From positions 60,994-124,993 of the forward strand of contig QCED01000002.1 of assembly GCA_003280725.1 (NCBI GenBank): a stretch of DNA of 64,000 nucleotides, given 5' to 3'. The notes below the pieces were generated by a model. It did no database searches and was not told where the DNA came from. It saw only the letters and a list, made by a program, of their open reading frames with translations. Origin of the DNA: Prochlorococcus sp. AG-355-M18 (lineage in GTDB: Bacteria > Cyanobacteriota > Cyanobacteriia > PCC-6307 > Cyanobiaceae). A program made the position numbers and the translations under genes. The first letter of the stretch is position 1. Each line of letters begins with the position of its first letter. Below, in pieces: positions 20,118 through 31,112 of this stretch.

Positions 20118-20456
20118 TTGGAAATTACTAAAAACAAAGAGAACCTGCATTGCGGTACAAAACCAAAAAAAATTGCTTTTGGAATCGCACCCCTTGGTAT
20201 AGTTTCAGTAGGAATAGTGCCAATGGGAGTAATAAGTATTGGAGTAGTTCCAATGGGTGTATTCTCTTTTGGTGCAGTAGCAATGGGAATAGTGAATTTA
20301 TCAGTAGTTGGAATGGGCATTATCTCTGCTGGGGTTACTACTATGGGGATATGGGAGTATTCACCTAATTTTCAAAAAAATCCACATAATCATTCCAAAC
20401 ATTTTTCAAATTCAAATAAGGAAAATATGATGACAGATTTATTTAAAACTAAATAA
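20118..20456 (+). CDS. Hydrophobic Gly/Ile/Val repeat protein (TTG start); probable N-terminal part of a longer gene interrupted by TAA at 20454-20456
   Basis: IAFGIAPLGIVSVGIVPMGVISIGVVPMGVFSFGAVAMGIVNLSVVGMGIISAGVTTMGIWEY; His-rich linker NPHNHSKHF; ends ...MMTDLFKTK*. Confidence 0.65.
   Translation: MEITKNKENLHCGTKPKKIAFGIAPLGIVSVGIVPMGVISIGVVPMGVFSFGAVAMGIVNLSVVGMGIISAGVTTMGIWEYSPNFQKNPHNHSKHFSNSNKENMMTDLFKTK
20181..20360 (+). repeat. Six degenerate 30-bp (10-codon) tandem units inside the coding region
   Basis: Units start at 20181, 20211, 20241, 20271, 20301 and 20331; e.g. ggaatagtgccaatgggagtaataagtatt / ggagtagttccaatgggtgtattctctttt. Confidence 0.85.
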
Positions 20457-20540
20457 GAAGCTGAACAGGCTGCCTCAAAATATGGATGTATTGGAGCTCA
20501 TAAAATGGGTGATAAATGGATGCCTTGTAAAATGCACTAA
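20457..20540 (+). other. In-frame downstream extension encoding a DUF3721-like Cys/His module
   Basis: Immediately after the TAA and in the same frame: EAEQAASKYGCIGAHKMGDKWMPCKMH*; the CxGAHKMGDKWMPC motif is characteristic of DUF3721-like proteins. Confidence 0.75.
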
Positions 20541-20570
20541 ATATTTTCTTAGTCAAAAATTTATAAAATA

Positions 20571-21350
20571 TTAATTCAAAATCTCTACTCTAAAACCAAG
20601 ATTCTTTGCCTCATCAGTAGTTAATTTTCTTGCCCAAGCTCCTTGAACAGGATTATTCCATCTAAAGCCAGCATTTTTAGCTAAAGATCTATCTTCGTAA
20701 CTAACTAAGGCCTTGTATAAAAACCGCGGTTCAGTAGCTTTAAGTAAAACTTCCTCTAAATTATCGCATTTTTTGAAGACCTCAGAAATATAAAAACAGT
20801 CAGACAAAGCTCTATGTAAATTCCAAACTGGTATTGAAAAAGATAGTGCTAGATCAGTTACTGAAGGTCTTGTTTTTAGAGATTTTTTAAAAGACCAATT
20901 AATATCCTCTAAACTACATATCCATTTTTTATTAAGCTTAGGCAATCTTCCTTTGCCGAACCATTTCTTATCAAACTCTACATTATGCGCAACAATGAAA
21001 TCCGAACAATCAACAAGTTTAAGAAAGAAATTTAATCCATCTTCCCATGGTTGAGAGATATTAGTTACTTCAGCAGATATACCATTTACATGTTCGGCTT
21101 CATTATTATTAACTGGGAACAAAAATGAAACTTGTGAAAGCACGCATTTAAAAGATACATCAAACAAAATGCAACCTATCTCTATCACTTCATCTTTATT
21201 TTCGTCTAAACCTGTTGTTTCTGTATCAAGAATTAAAATTTTTTCAATTTTTTTATTTTGATTAGCAAAACCTTCTTCAGAGGGGTAACTGATAACTTGA
21301 TCCTGAAGAATATCCAACTGATTTAATTCTTTTTTGTTAGATAGTTCCAA
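20571..21350 (-). CDS. DnaQ-like 3'-5' exonuclease
   Basis: ILILDTETTGLDENKDEVIEIG, NGISAEV, FIVAHNVEFDKKWF, NLHRALSDCFYISEVF (DEDDh motifs). Confidence 0.9.
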   Translation of the reverse strand: MELSNKKELNQLDILQDQVISYPSEEGFANQNKKIEKILILDTETTGLDENKDEVIEIGCILFDVSFKCVLSQVSFLFPVNNNEAEHVNGISAEVTNISQPWEDGLNFFLKLVDCSDFIVAHNVEFDKKWFGKGRLPKLNKKWICSLEDINWSFKKSLKTRPSVTDLALSFSIPVWNLHRALSDCFYISEVFKKCDNLEEVLLKATEPRFLYKALVSYEDRSLAKNAGFRWNNPVQGAWARKLTTDEAKNLGFRVEILN

Positions 21351-21467
21351 TTAGCTGAAAACACTTTTATTTATCTTGACGCATTTAATAAAAATTTCTC
21401 TTAAATTAATATAAATTAAAAAACACGATAAGAAAATAATTTTTTAAACATTCTTAATTTATAAAAG

Positions 21468-22190
21468 ATGACTTTTACAAAATATCAATTTAATAATTTT
21501 TGTTATTGGCCTTCAAATCCTAAAAAAATTGTGGAATTTATTGGAGGAAGTTATCTAGCTTCTAAACCAGATTTAACTTATAGAAGATTCATAAATAGTT
21601 TAATTAATAAAAACTATGCAGTACACGCGTATAAATATACTCCTCAATTTGATCATCAACAACTTGCTATTAAAGCATGGAGGGATTTTAAGAATTGCCG
21701 AATATCTTTATCAGAGAGAATAGGAGCATCAATTCCTTCAATAAGAATTGGTCATAGTCTGGGATGTAAACTTCATCTAATTTCCCCTGATGGTGGAAGA
21801 AATTGCGAAAAATTCATATCAATTAGTTTTAATAACTTCAGTGCTAAAAAATCAATTCCGTTGTTGAAACAAATTTCTCAAAGATTAGAATTCAATAGTG
21901 AATTCAGCCCAAGCCCTGAAAGAACTTTGCGATTAATTGAAAAAACATACAATCAAAAAAATAACTTCCTAATAAAATTTAAGTCAGACGAATTAGATCA
22001 AACAGATAAATTATTTTCTTGTCTGAAAGCAAGAAAAGAAGATAATTCTAAGGGGGTAATGTTAAAAGGTACACACACTATAATTGCAAGCTCAGGACTA
22101 AGAAAAAATTTTTTGGGAGACTGGGCCGATGATGAATTCAAAAGAAACACCATAAAAAAAATTTCCAATTTAATTGATGAATCTGATTAG
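21468..22190 (+). CDS. DUF1350 family protein
   Basis: [46 protein letters not shown]...[14 protein letters not shown]; alpha/beta-hydrolase-like. Confidence 0.78.
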   Translation: MTFTKYQFNNFCYWPSNPKKIVEFIGGSYLASKPDLTYRRFINSLINKNYAVHAYKYTPQFDHQQLAIKAWRDFKNCRISLSERIGASIPSIRIGHSLGCKLHLISPDGGRNCEKFISISFNNFSAKKSIPLLKQISQRLEFNSEFSPSPERTLRLIEKTYNQKNNFLIKFKSDELDQTDKLFSCLKARKEDNSKGVMLKGTHTIIASSGLRKNFLGDWADDEFKRNTIKKISNLIDESD

Positions 22191-24169
22191 GATAATTCTT
22201 TCAGCTTTTCTAAAACTGAACTATCTTCAAGAGTGCTTATATCACCACTAATTTTTTCGCCAGCAGCCAAAGATCTTAAAATTCGCCTCATAATTTTTCC
22301 ACTACGTGTTTTCGGAAGAGAGTCAGAAATTATAATTTTTTCAGGCTTAGCGATAATTCCAATTTCATTAACAACATGTTTCTTCAAATTCTCTACTAAT
22401 TCTGAAGAATTGTTCACGTCTTTCTCTAGAGATACAAAAGCTACTATAACTTCACCTTTTAAGTCATCTTTTCTTCCAACGACTGCTGACTCTGCAACTG
22501 ATTTATGACTTACCAAAGCAGATTCTATTTCCATTGTTCCTAACCTATGACCGGAAACACTTATGACATCATCAACTCTTCCCATAATCCATATATATCC
22601 ATCTTCATCAATGCGTGCTCCATCTCCAGCAAAATATACATTTTTCTCTCCTTTTAAGGAAATATATTCCCAATAACTCTCCAAATATCTCTCTGAGTTT
22701 CCGTGAATTGTTCTCATCATTCCTGGCCATGGTTTCTTAATAATTAAATAACCACCCTCGTTCTCCTTAACCTTATCTCCATTCTTATCTACGATTTCAA
22801 CTTCGATTCCTGGCAGAGGGAAAGTAGCCGATCCTGGCTTTGTCGGAACAACTCCAGGCAAAGGACTTATCATCACACCACCAGTCTCAGTTTGCCACCA
22901 AGTATCAACTATAGGGCATTTATTTTTTCCAATAACTTCTCTGTACCACATCCATGCTTCAGGATTGATTGGTTCTCCAACAGTTCCCAAAAGTCTAAGA
23001 CTATCTAAATTAAATTTGTCAGGTATTTCACGTCCTGACTTCATAAAAGCTCTTATTGCTGTTGGAGCAGTGTAAAAAATTGAGACCTTATATCTCTCAA
23101 CAATTTCCCAAAAAGCTCCTAAATTAGTGGGTCTGGGAACCCCCTCATACATTAAGGTGGTAGCGCCATTGGAAAGGGGACCATAAACTATATAACTATG
23201 TCCTGTAATCCAGCCAACATCGGCAGTACACCAATAAATATCATCGTCTTTTAAATCAAAAATCCACTTAAATGTCAAATGGGACCAAAGATTATAACCA
23301 CCTGTAGTGTGGACCACACCTTTAGGTTTTCCAGTGGAGCCTGAAGTATAAAGAATAAAAAGCCTATCTTCGCTATTCATTATTTCTGGTTCACACTCAT
23401 CTTTTTGATCTTTTAATAATTCGTGCCACCAAAAATCTCTATCATCAACCATAGAAATATTTTTTTTAGTTCTTTGAACAACAATTACTTTTTCAACAAC
23501 TTTATCGGCCCCACTGTCAATTGCTGCATCAACGGCATTCTTAAGCTCAATTACCTTATCTTTTCTAAAGCCACCATCTGCAGTGATAACAAATCTTGCA
23601 TTTCCATCAATTAATCTATCTTTTAACGCTTCTGAAGAAAATCCTCCAAAGACAACCGAATGAGGCGCTCCAATTCTTGCACAAGCTAACATCGCAAACA
23701 TTGCCTCAGGAATCATTGGCATATAAATACATACCAAGTCTCCTTTTTTTACTCCAATATTTTTTAATGCATTAGAAGCTTTACATACCTCTTTAAGAAG
23801 TTCTTCGTAAGTATATTTTTTTCTATCTCCAGGTTCACCTTCCCATATAAGTGCAGTTTTGCCTCCAAGTCCTCTATTAATATGTCTATCTAAGCAGTTA
23901 TGTGTAATATTGAGTTTTCCTTCTTTGAACCATTTAAAAAATGGTGCATTTTCACCATCTAGTACGGTTTGAAATGGCTCAAACCAATCTAATTCAGATT
24001 TTGCAAAAGATTCCCAAAATTGAATTTGATTGTCTGAGGCTTGTTTTTTTAAACTTAGTAATTCTTCTTGAGAACTAATATTTGAGTTTTCTACAAATTT
24101 TTTTGATGGATGGAAAATTCTCTTTTCTTCGAGGATGTTATTTATTGAATTTTTTTTATCTAATGACAT
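22187..24169 (-). CDS. acs: Acetyl-CoA synthetase
   Basis: [63 protein letters not shown]. Confidence 0.96.
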   Translation of the reverse strand: MSLDKKNSINNILEEKRIFHPSKKFVENSNISSQEELLSLKKQASDNQIQFWESFAKSELDWFEPFQTVLDGENAPFFKWFKEGKLNITHNCLDRHINRGLGGKTALIWEGEPGDRKKYTYEELLKEVCKASNALKNIGVKKGDLVCIYMPMIPEAMFAMLACARIGAPHSVVFGGFSSEALKDRLIDGNARFVITADGGFRKDKVIELKNAVDAAIDSGADKVVEKVIVVQRTKKNISMVDDRDFWWHELLKDQKDECEPEIMNSEDRLFILYTSGSTGKPKGVVHTTGGYNLWSHLTFKWIFDLKDDDIYWCTADVGWITGHSYIVYGPLSNGATTLMYEGVPRPTNLGAFWEIVERYKVSIFYTAPTAIRAFMKSGREIPDKFNLDSLRLLGTVGEPINPEAWMWYREVIGKNKCPIVDTWWQTETGGVMISPLPGVVPTKPGSATFPLPGIEVEIVDKNGDKVKENEGGYLIIKKPWPGMMRTIHGNSERYLESYWEYISLKGEKNVYFAGDGARIDEDGYIWIMGRVDDVISVSGHRLGTMEIESALVSHKSVAESAVVGRKDDLKGEVIVAFVSLEKDVNNSSELVENLKKHVVNEIGIIAKPEKIIISDSLPKTRSGKIMRRILRSLAAGEKISGDISTLEDSSVLEKLKELS

Positions 24170-24260
24170 TAAATAAATCTATGCTTAATAAATTTAGTCG
24201 AAAAAATTATAGTTTTCAAAAATATTAATATTATTTAGATAGAAAAATTTTTTAATACAT

Positions 24261-25244
24261 CTAATAAATACGACTGAGAACAAATTCTGGAAGTGCCAAC
24301 AATGCTCTCTTATATTCCGTGTCAGGTAGCCAAACTATGGCTTCTTTAGAGAGCATTGCAAAATCCTCAGCTAGTTTTCTGGAACTTTCTATAGCTTTAG
24401 AATTCATAATAATGCTAAGAGCAACATCTAAATCATCTTCTTCAGCAAGTTCTCTGTTTATAAGAACAGACAGTTTCTTGTTCTCTTCTAAGGCATATAA
24501 AACAGGTGCTGTAAGATAACCACTAGCAAGATCACTTACAGCAGGTTTTCCAAGTTGTTTGTCATTTCCAGTAAAATCAAGAATGTCATCTACTACTTGA
24601 AAAGCTAGACCAATATTTTTGCCGAAATTGTACAACGAATTTAATTTATCGTCATTTAGATTACTTAAAACTCCAGCCGCTTTACAACTATTAGCTATTA
24701 ATGATGCTGTTTTGCAATAGCTCTTATTTATATATTTAGAAAAAGATTGTGCCGAATCAAATCTATTTAAATTTTGTTTTATTTCACCTTCTGCTAAATC
24801 CATTATTACTCTACTTAGTAATTTAACTACACTTACATTATCAAGATTTGCCAAGTGCCAACTTGCTTGAGCGAATAAAAAATCCCCAGCCAAAACAGCT
24901 ACTCTAGTATTAAATCTGCTATGAACTGTATCCACTCCCCTTCTAGTTGAAGCCTCATCAACCACATCATCATGAACTAGAGATGCGGTATGAATCATTT
25001 CAGTTATTTCAGCAAGCCTTTTATGTTTACTAGTTAAACTAAAACTGGGTGATATTGCTTTTGAAATTAATAAAACTATACCTGGTCTAAGTCTTTTACC
25101 TCCAGCACTAAAAAGGTGCTCTGCTGCTGCTTGAAGAATTGGATGACCAGCACCTATGAGATTTTTCAGTTCGAGAATAAGATCATCAAGATCATTTTCA
25201 ACTGGTTGTAGTAGTTCTGTTACTGTATTCATGATTGACCTCAT
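24261..25244 (-). CDS. sds: Long-chain trans-prenyl diphosphate synthase (solanesyl-PP synthase-like)
   Basis: GGKRLRPGIVLL, ASLVHDDVVDEASTRRG, GLAFQVVDDILDFTG. Confidence 0.9.
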   Translation of the reverse strand: MRSIMNTVTELLQPVENDLDDLILELKNLIGAGHPILQAAAEHLFSAGGKRLRPGIVLLISKAISPSFSLTSKHKRLAEITEMIHTASLVHDDVVDEASTRRGVDTVHSRFNTRVAVLAGDFLFAQASWHLANLDNVSVVKLLSRVIMDLAEGEIKQNLNRFDSAQSFSKYINKSYCKTASLIANSCKAAGVLSNLNDDKLNSLYNFGKNIGLAFQVVDDILDFTGNDKQLGKPAVSDLASGYLTAPVLYALEENKKLSVLINRELAEEDDLDVALSIIMNSKAIESSRKLAEDFAMLSKEAIVWLPDTEYKRALLALPEFVLSRIY

Positions 25245-25259
25245 ATATATATTAAAGAA

Positions 25260-26054
25260 TCAAACATTGCTTCGGAGGTTCACTAACCTAATTTCTTTAT
25301 TAATTTCAAACCAAAATTTTACTTTTTTGAAAAATACATCTTTTTCTGAGGTGACAAAGAATTTTACATTTTCGTAAGAAAGACTCTCATAGCGGTTATT
25401 TTTTAGAATATTAAAAGATTTATTAAATTTTTTTATTAACGCTGCCGACGGATCAATAATATTTATATTTGAGTCTATTTTTTTTCTTAATAAGTCATAA
25501 ATCAAAGGGTAATGACTACATCCAAGTATTAATTCTTCAATATTTCTTTTTATTAGTGGTCTTAAATACAATTCAGCAAGATAGTTTAACTTATTAAAAT
25601 TGATCTTTTCTTTTTCAATTTCTGATACAAACTCTGGACATTCTTGCTGAAATATTTTTAGATTCTCTTTTTTAGAAGATAAAGCTTTTATGTAATAAAG
25701 TGATTTTACTGTTGATTGTGTTGCCAATACTCCTATTCTTTGTTTTTCAAGTACTTCCGATACTGAATTGATAAGGTCAAAACAAGGGATTTTTAAGTTA
25801 TTTTCTAGAATATCAAGTGCGCATGCATTTGTGGTATTACAAGCTATTAAAAGTGCGTCCAAATTCTTATCTTCAAAAAAAGTGCAAATCTCTTTTGCAA
25901 TTATTCTTATCTCTTTAAAGTTTTTATTACCAAAAGGGATTTTTTCTGTATCGGCCAAATAAAAAACCTCAACATCTTTACGTGTCTTTAGTAAGGAATT
26001 AAGGATAGTAAACCCACCTATTCCACTGTCAAATATCCCTACTTTAAACTTCAC
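25260..26054 (-). CDS. murI: Glutamate racemase
   Basis: KVGIFDSGIGGFTILNSL, LLIACNTTNACAL, LILGCSHYPLI. Confidence 0.94.
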   Translation of the reverse strand: MKFKVGIFDSGIGGFTILNSLLKTRKDVEVFYLADTEKIPFGNKNFKEIRIIAKEICTFFEDKNLDALLIACNTTNACALDILENNLKIPCFDLINSVSEVLEKQRIGVLATQSTVKSLYYIKALSSKKENLKIFQQECPEFVSEIEKEKINFNKLNYLAELYLRPLIKRNIEELILGCSHYPLIYDLLRKKIDSNINIIDPSAALIKKFNKSFNILKNNRYESLSYENVKFFVTSEKDVFFKKVKFWFEINKEIRLVNLRSNV

Positions 26055-27136
26055 CCTATTTTAGAAAGATATTCAAGTATGCCCTTCGCGATAGCATAAG
26101 CTAATCTTTTACGGTGATTAGGTTTTTCTAATCTTCTTGCATCCAATCTTCCTGTTAAAAATCCAATTTCCACAAGAACAGCTGGCATATTTGTATTTTT
26201 AATTACGTAAAATCTACCTTGCTTAACTCCTCTATCAGGGCTCCCTGGAGAAACTCTTAGAATTTCTTTTTGAATTCTTTTAGCGAGTAATCGACCTCTC
26301 CACCCTCTATAGTAGAAGGTTTCTAACCCATTAATATCTCTTCTCTTCCCTCTTGAGGCATTTGCATGAATACTTACAAATATATCCGCATCAGTATTAT
26401 TGGCGAAGGAGACTCTTGGAGATAAATCCAAATCGACTTCATTCTTTCTAGTTAATTTTACTTTTACACCTTTCTCAGATAATAATTTTTGAACTAGTTT
26501 AGAAACCTCTAGTACAACATCTGTTTCTCTTATACCACCAATACCTATTGCTCCTGGATCAGGGCCTCCATGCCCTGGATCAATAACAACCAAAAATTTA
26601 TTTTGTTTTACGTCTGGTAATTTGAAGTATTGATAATCACTTTTTTTCGTATAAATTGATTTTTGATTTTTTTTAATATTTCTTTTTCTAATAACAATTT
26701 GACCTTCACTAATCTTCTTAAAGTTATATTTTGGTTCAAATAGTTTGATTTTCCACCTATTTTGATCTAAGCCAACCAAGCGCCAAGTCAAAGGTTTCAA
26801 ATAAGTCTCTTCTTTAAATTCAATTACTAGTCTTGTTTTACCCTGAGTTGGTTTACCTAATCTAATTTCTTTTATTGGACCATTACCTTTTATTGTTCTG
26901 GGATTTTTTAATTCTCCTGGAAAATCTACCCAAAATCTATCTCCAGATATTTGGTTAGCCTTCTGAAAGTATGCTTTTAAATTTGTATTTGATTTGGTTC
27001 TTAATTTCAAAACCCCATTGGTGTTTAGGGTCCACGCCGCCAGAGCACTTGAAGATTTAACTGGGAGGATTGAAAAATTTAAAAATAAAAAAACGGATAA
27101 ATAACGAAAAAGTTTATTATCTAGAAACTTTATCAT
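26051..27136 (-). CDS. amiC: N-acetylmuramoyl-L-alanine amidase (AmiC-like, with AMIN domain)
   Basis: FLVVIDPGHGGPDPGAIGIGGIRETDVVLEVSKLV, SIHANASRG; signal peptide; 4-bp overlap with murI. Confidence 0.93.
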   Translation of the reverse strand: MIKFLDNKLFRYLSVFLFLNFSILPVKSSSALAAWTLNTNGVLKLRTKSNTNLKAYFQKANQISGDRFWVDFPGELKNPRTIKGNGPIKEIRLGKPTQGKTRLVIEFKEETYLKPLTWRLVGLDQNRWKIKLFEPKYNFKKISEGQIVIRKRNIKKNQKSIYTKKSDYQYFKLPDVKQNKFLVVIDPGHGGPDPGAIGIGGIRETDVVLEVSKLVQKLLSEKGVKVKLTRKNEVDLDLSPRVSFANNTDADIFVSIHANASRGKRRDINGLETFYYRGWRGRLLAKRIQKEILRVSPGSPDRGVKQGRFYVIKNTNMPAVLVEIGFLTGRLDARRLEKPNHRKRLAYAIAKGILEYLSKIG

Positions 27137-27963
27137 TAGTTTGAAAACAATTTATTTTTTCTATGTTTAAGGCTTGGCATCTGCTCCCTAATTTTTTTTA
27201 CTCTTTCTTTATCAGCAGGTGCTATTGCAGCTCCCTGAGTTTTTCCTGCATCAGATAAGACTGTACCCCAAGGATCAATTACCATTGCATGTCCATGACT
27301 TTGCCTTCTCCCATAATGAATCCCAGTTTGAGCTGGAGCGACTACATATGCTGTATTCTCGATTGCTCTTGCTTGTAATAGAATTTGCCAATGATCTTTT
27401 CCAGTAAATGCCGTAAAAGCTGCGGGAATCATAATTAGCTCTGCACCATTAGAAGACAAATATCTATAGAGTTCAGGAAATCTAACATCGTAACAAATCG
27501 ATAATCCTATTTTGCATAAATCTGGGACATCTACAACAGGTGGATACTCTTCACCAGACAAAATAGTAGATGATTCTTTGTATAAATTCCCATCTGGTAA
27601 ATCAACATCAAACAAGTGAATCTTGTCGTATTTTGCCAAAATCTGTCCATCTTTCCCAAATAAGGCTGATCTATTAAAAGTATGACTGTCATCACCAGCA
27701 GGTACAGGATATCCTCCTCCTAAAAGAAATACTTGATATCTTTGTGACATGGTTTTTAGAAAATTTGCACACTTCTCTGACAATTCAGAAGCTAATCTAA
27801 GTTTTTCATCATCTTCTCCTAAAAAAGCAAAATTCTCTGGCAATCCAATTAATTCGGCACCTCGTCTAGAGGCCAATTCAATCTGTTCTTCAGCTTCAGC
27901 AAAATTTGCTTCAACATTCGAAGTACTTGTAATTTGCAATGCAGCTACCAAAAAATCAGTCAA
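27136..27963 (-). CDS. Carbon-nitrogen hydrolase (nitrilase superfamily)
   Basis: LIGLPENFAFLG, YDKIHLFDVDLPDG, GLSICYDVRFPELYRYL (E-K-C triad). Confidence 0.93.
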   Translation of the reverse strand: MTDFLVAALQITSTSNVEANFAEAEEQIELASRRGAELIGLPENFAFLGEDDEKLRLASELSEKCANFLKTMSQRYQVFLLGGGYPVPAGDDSHTFNRSALFGKDGQILAKYDKIHLFDVDLPDGNLYKESSTILSGEEYPPVVDVPDLCKIGLSICYDVRFPELYRYLSSNGAELIMIPAAFTAFTGKDHWQILLQARAIENTAYVVAPAQTGIHYGRRQSHGHAMVIDPWGTVLSDAGKTQGAAIAPADKERVKKIREQMPSLKHRKNKLFSN

Positions 27964-27993
27964 GACTTTACTCCTAGTGAACTAATTCGTAAA

Positions 27994-28722
27994 TCATGAG
28001 GCACGAATCACACCTCTTTCAACTTGAGCTGGAACAATATCTAAGCAATCAAGTTCAGAGCAACATTTAAAATCATCCTCATAATCTCCAAGACTTGTCA
28101 ATCTTTTGCCATGGGTTGCTGTTTTTAAACATTTCAAAATATCATCTTTCCAAAATTCCCAAAGTGCCAAAGCAGCTTGTAATTCGTCATTCAGAATATT
28201 AATTTCGAAATCACAGTTCTGTTTTAGGTATGAGGCCAAAGCACCAGCAGCCAAAGAATCCTCAAGCGAATAAGAGCCTTCCCAACCACTGCCTAGTATT
28301 AAAACATTTTCACTTTTTAATGTAATGATTTTTTCGGCAACTGCTTTCCTATTAGGGAGACTCATAGCAAATAAATACTTAGCATTTTGAACTTTTTGCA
28401 ATGATTTAGTCCCATTAGTAGTACTCATAAATAGTCTTTTACCATTAACAACTTTTTTTGTAACTGATAATGGAGAATTTCCTAAATCAAAGCCCTCAAT
28501 CTTCTTTCCACCTCTTTCTCCAAGCATTAGTCTCTTTTCAGCTTGCCATTTAATTGCAGATTCTTTTAATAAATCTAAATCTGCAAAAACTTGTATTGAA
28601 TCAGCTCCATTTTTTAAAGCCCAAGAAATTGTAGTTGTAGCTCTTAAGACATCAATCACTACTGCAACATCTGGACTTATCTCTGGAACATCCTTTGCAA
28701 CGTGATAATAAGTAAGATTAAT
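27994..28722 (-). CDS. comB: Probable 2-phosphosulfolactate phosphatase (ComB); likely starts upstream of the tracked ORF at an ATT codon
   Basis: Tracked ORF begins at GTG inside ...VAVVIDVLRATTTISWALKNGAD. Upstream frame encodes (I/M)NLTYYHVAKDVPEISPDVAV. GERGGKKIEGFDLGNSP typical of ComB. Confidence 0.85.
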   Translation of the reverse strand: MNLTYYHVAKDVPEISPDVAVVIDVLRATTTISWALKNGADSIQVFADLDLLKESAIKWQAEKRLMLGERGGKKIEGFDLGNSPLSVTKKVVNGKRLFMSTTNGTKSLQKVQNAKYLFAMSLPNRKAVAEKIITLKSENVLILGSGWEGSYSLEDSLAAGALASYLKQNCDFEINILNDELQAALALWEFWKDDILKCLKTATHGKRLTSLGDYEDDFKCCSELDCLDIVPAQVERGVIRAS

Positions 28723-28857
28723 AGTTAAGCCCTTTTTTCTGTTTGTATTATAGAAAACAGTTACTTAATTTGATTATTTTTTTTTTAAAAACAAACTTAT
28801 TGATAATATATAAATAATTTGTTTTTACAGAAATCTTATCAAGTATTTAATTTGAAA

Positions 28858-30168
28858 ATGAATAATATCCGCACAATAAAAGGCGGAGTTAATTTAAAAG
28901 GAAAAGTAAAAGTACCTGGAGATAAATCTATATCTCATAGAGCCTTAATAATAGGAAGTATTGCTAAGGGTGAGACGACTATCGAGGGGTTTTTATATTC
29001 TGAAGATCCACTTTCAACTGCTGATTGTCTTAGGAAATTAGGTGTAAATATTCCAAAAATAATAAAAGATGAGCCTTTTACGATTTCAGGGATGGGTCTT
29101 GAGGGATTAAAAGAGCCAAAAGAAATTCTCAATTGTGGAAATTCAGGAACCACTATGAGGTTATTAATGGGTTTATTAGCCGCACAAGAAGGTAAAAATT
29201 TCATCTTAACCGGGGACGCTTCTCTTAACGAAAGGCCAATGGGGAGAGTTGGCAAACCGTTATCTATGATGGGTGGCAAAATTTCTGGAAGGGAAGGCGG
29301 TAACAAAGCTCCAATCTCAATTGATGGGGAAAAACTTAAGGGATGTGTTATTGGAACTCCAGTGGCAAGTGCTCAGGTGAAATCGGCAATATTATTGGCA
29401 GGCCTCAATGCTACTGGAACTACTTCTGTTATTGAACCAGCCTCTTCAAGAGATCATACTGAAAGAATGTTAAAAGCATTTGGAGCAGACATCAGTATCA
29501 GAGGCGAATTAGGAAGGAATGTAGTTATCAAGTCAGGGGGTAACTTAATTGGCCAGAGAATATTGATTCCTGGAGACATAAGCTCTGCTTCTTTTTGGAT
29601 GATTGCTGCATCTATTGTTCCAAATTCAGAGGTTTTAATTCAGAATGTCGGATTAAATCCCACTAGAACAGGGATTTTAAATGTGATGGATTCAATGGGG
29701 TGCAATTATGAGATTTTAGATAAATCGACTATTGCAGGAGAACCTATTGGATCAATTAAAGTAAAGACCACAAATAATTTAAGATCATTCACTATTGAAG
29801 GGGATATTCTCCCAAAACTTATAGATGAAATTCCTATCCTTACTGTGGCTGCCTGTTTTTGTAATGGAGTTTCTGAAATTAAGGATGCACAAGAATTAAG
29901 AGTTAAGGAGACAGATCGATTAAAAGTCATGGCACGACAGTTACAAAAATTCGGTGCTGAAATAACCGAAAAAGAGGATGGGTTAATTATTAATGGGCAA
30001 TCAAAATTTCATTCTGCGGAGGTAGATAGTGAGACAGATCATCGAGTAGCAATGAGTCTTGCAATTGCTTCACTTCTTGCTAACGGTACCTCAAAAATCA
30101 TGAGATCTGATGCTGCCAGCGTCTCTTATCCCACTTTTTGGGAAGAGCTGGCCAAACTAACTAACTAG
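28858..30168 (+). CDS. aroA: 5-enolpyruvylshikimate-3-phosphate synthase
   Basis: [60 protein letters not shown] at 28858 preferred over TTG at 28819. Confidence 0.95.
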   Translation: MNNIRTIKGGVNLKGKVKVPGDKSISHRALIIGSIAKGETTIEGFLYSEDPLSTADCLRKLGVNIPKIIKDEPFTISGMGLEGLKEPKEILNCGNSGTTMRLLMGLLAAQEGKNFILTGDASLNERPMGRVGKPLSMMGGKISGREGGNKAPISIDGEKLKGCVIGTPVASAQVKSAILLAGLNATGTTSVIEPASSRDHTERMLKAFGADISIRGELGRNVVIKSGGNLIGQRILIPGDISSASFWMIAASIVPNSEVLIQNVGLNPTRTGILNVMDSMGCNYEILDKSTIAGEPIGSIKVKTTNNLRSFTIEGDILPKLIDEIPILTVAACFCNGVSEIKDAQELRVKETDRLKVMARQLQKFGAEITEKEDGLIINGQSKFHSAEVDSETDHRVAMSLAIASLLANGTSKIMRSDAASVSYPTFWEELAKLTN

Positions 30169-30180
30169 CTTAAAAAGTTT

Positions 30181-31086
30181 TTGTCTGAATTATTAAAAGT
30201 TTTAACTAAAGATGGTAGTTACTCATTAAGAAGTGTGCTTTTTCAAGAGAACTTCCATAGTTCATTGGGCGCATTGGAGGAAACAAAGTCAAAGTTTACA
30301 GCTACTTCTAATTTGCAAAGATTTAAAGGCAAATCTCTTAATGTTTTGGATATATGTTTTGGTTTAGGATACAATTCCGCTTCTTTATTAGATGAATTAA
30401 TTAAACAAAAATCATATTTAAATTTGTATGCATTGGAGATTGATAAGAAGCCTCTTGAATATTCGCTTAGAAATGAATCTTTCCTGAAATTATGGGATCC
30501 AAAAATCAAAAAAATATTTGAATCACTTCATCGAAAAGATTACTTCGAGGATCAATTTTTTAAATGCAGTATTTTGTGGGGTGATGCTAGAGAAAAAATC
30601 AATATTGTTCCTTCCTCTCTCAAATTCGATCTGATTTATTTAGATGGTTTTTCTCCTCAAAAATGCCCACAATTATGGACAATTGAATTTTTATCCAAAC
30701 TCAAAGAAAATCTTAATCCTCAGGGTTATTTGATAACTTATTCTTCATCAGCGGCAGTGAGGAAAACCTTAAGAAATCTTGGATTAGAAATTTTTACTAT
30801 TAAGCCAAGTTTTAAAAACAGAACTTTTTGGAGTCAGGGAACTGTTGCAATATCAAAATTTGATAATAATAAATTGAAACCTAATTTCAATTTTGAAAAG
30901 TTATCTTTAATGGAAGAAGAACATCTCTTAACTAAAGCTAGTATTCCATATAGAGATGAAGATTTGAACTCAAGTAAAGACGATATAATTAAGAGAAGAT
31001 TAAACGAGCAATTATTCTCAAATCTATTATCTACAAATAAATGGAGAAAGAAATGGGGAATGACGAAGTCGTCCTTTAAGAGTTAA
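30181..31086 (+). CDS. MnmD/MnmC-like tRNA 2-thiouridine-modification methyltransferase (TTG start)
   Basis: [17 protein letters not shown]...[14 protein letters not shown]...[26 protein letters not shown]. Confidence 0.82.
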   Translation: MSELLKVLTKDGSYSLRSVLFQENFHSSLGALEETKSKFTATSNLQRFKGKSLNVLDICFGLGYNSASLLDELIKQKSYLNLYALEIDKKPLEYSLRNESFLKLWDPKIKKIFESLHRKDYFEDQFFKCSILWGDAREKINIVPSSLKFDLIYLDGFSPQKCPQLWTIEFLSKLKENLNPQGYLITYSSSAAVRKTLRNLGLEIFTIKPSFKNRTFWSQGTVAISKFDNNKLKPNFNFEKLSLMEEEHLLTKASIPYRDEDLNSSKDDIIKRRLNEQLFSNLLSTNKWRKKWGMTKSSFKS

Positions 31087-31112
31087 ATTTATATATATAT
31101 ATTCAAAAAAAT

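Noticed and set aside
20181-20360. Possible CRISPR or minisatellite
   Set aside because: Units are contiguous, degenerate and codon-phased within an ORF; there are no spacers.
20150-20368. 72-aa alternative-frame ORF over the 30-bp repeats
   Set aside because: Overlapping frame of the repeat region (also an antisense ORF 20099-20320); in-frame repeats keep all frames open, so openness is not evidence of coding.
28935-29306. 123-aa ORF antisense to aroA
   Set aside because: Shadow ORF inside a strongly conserved gene; no domain-like features.
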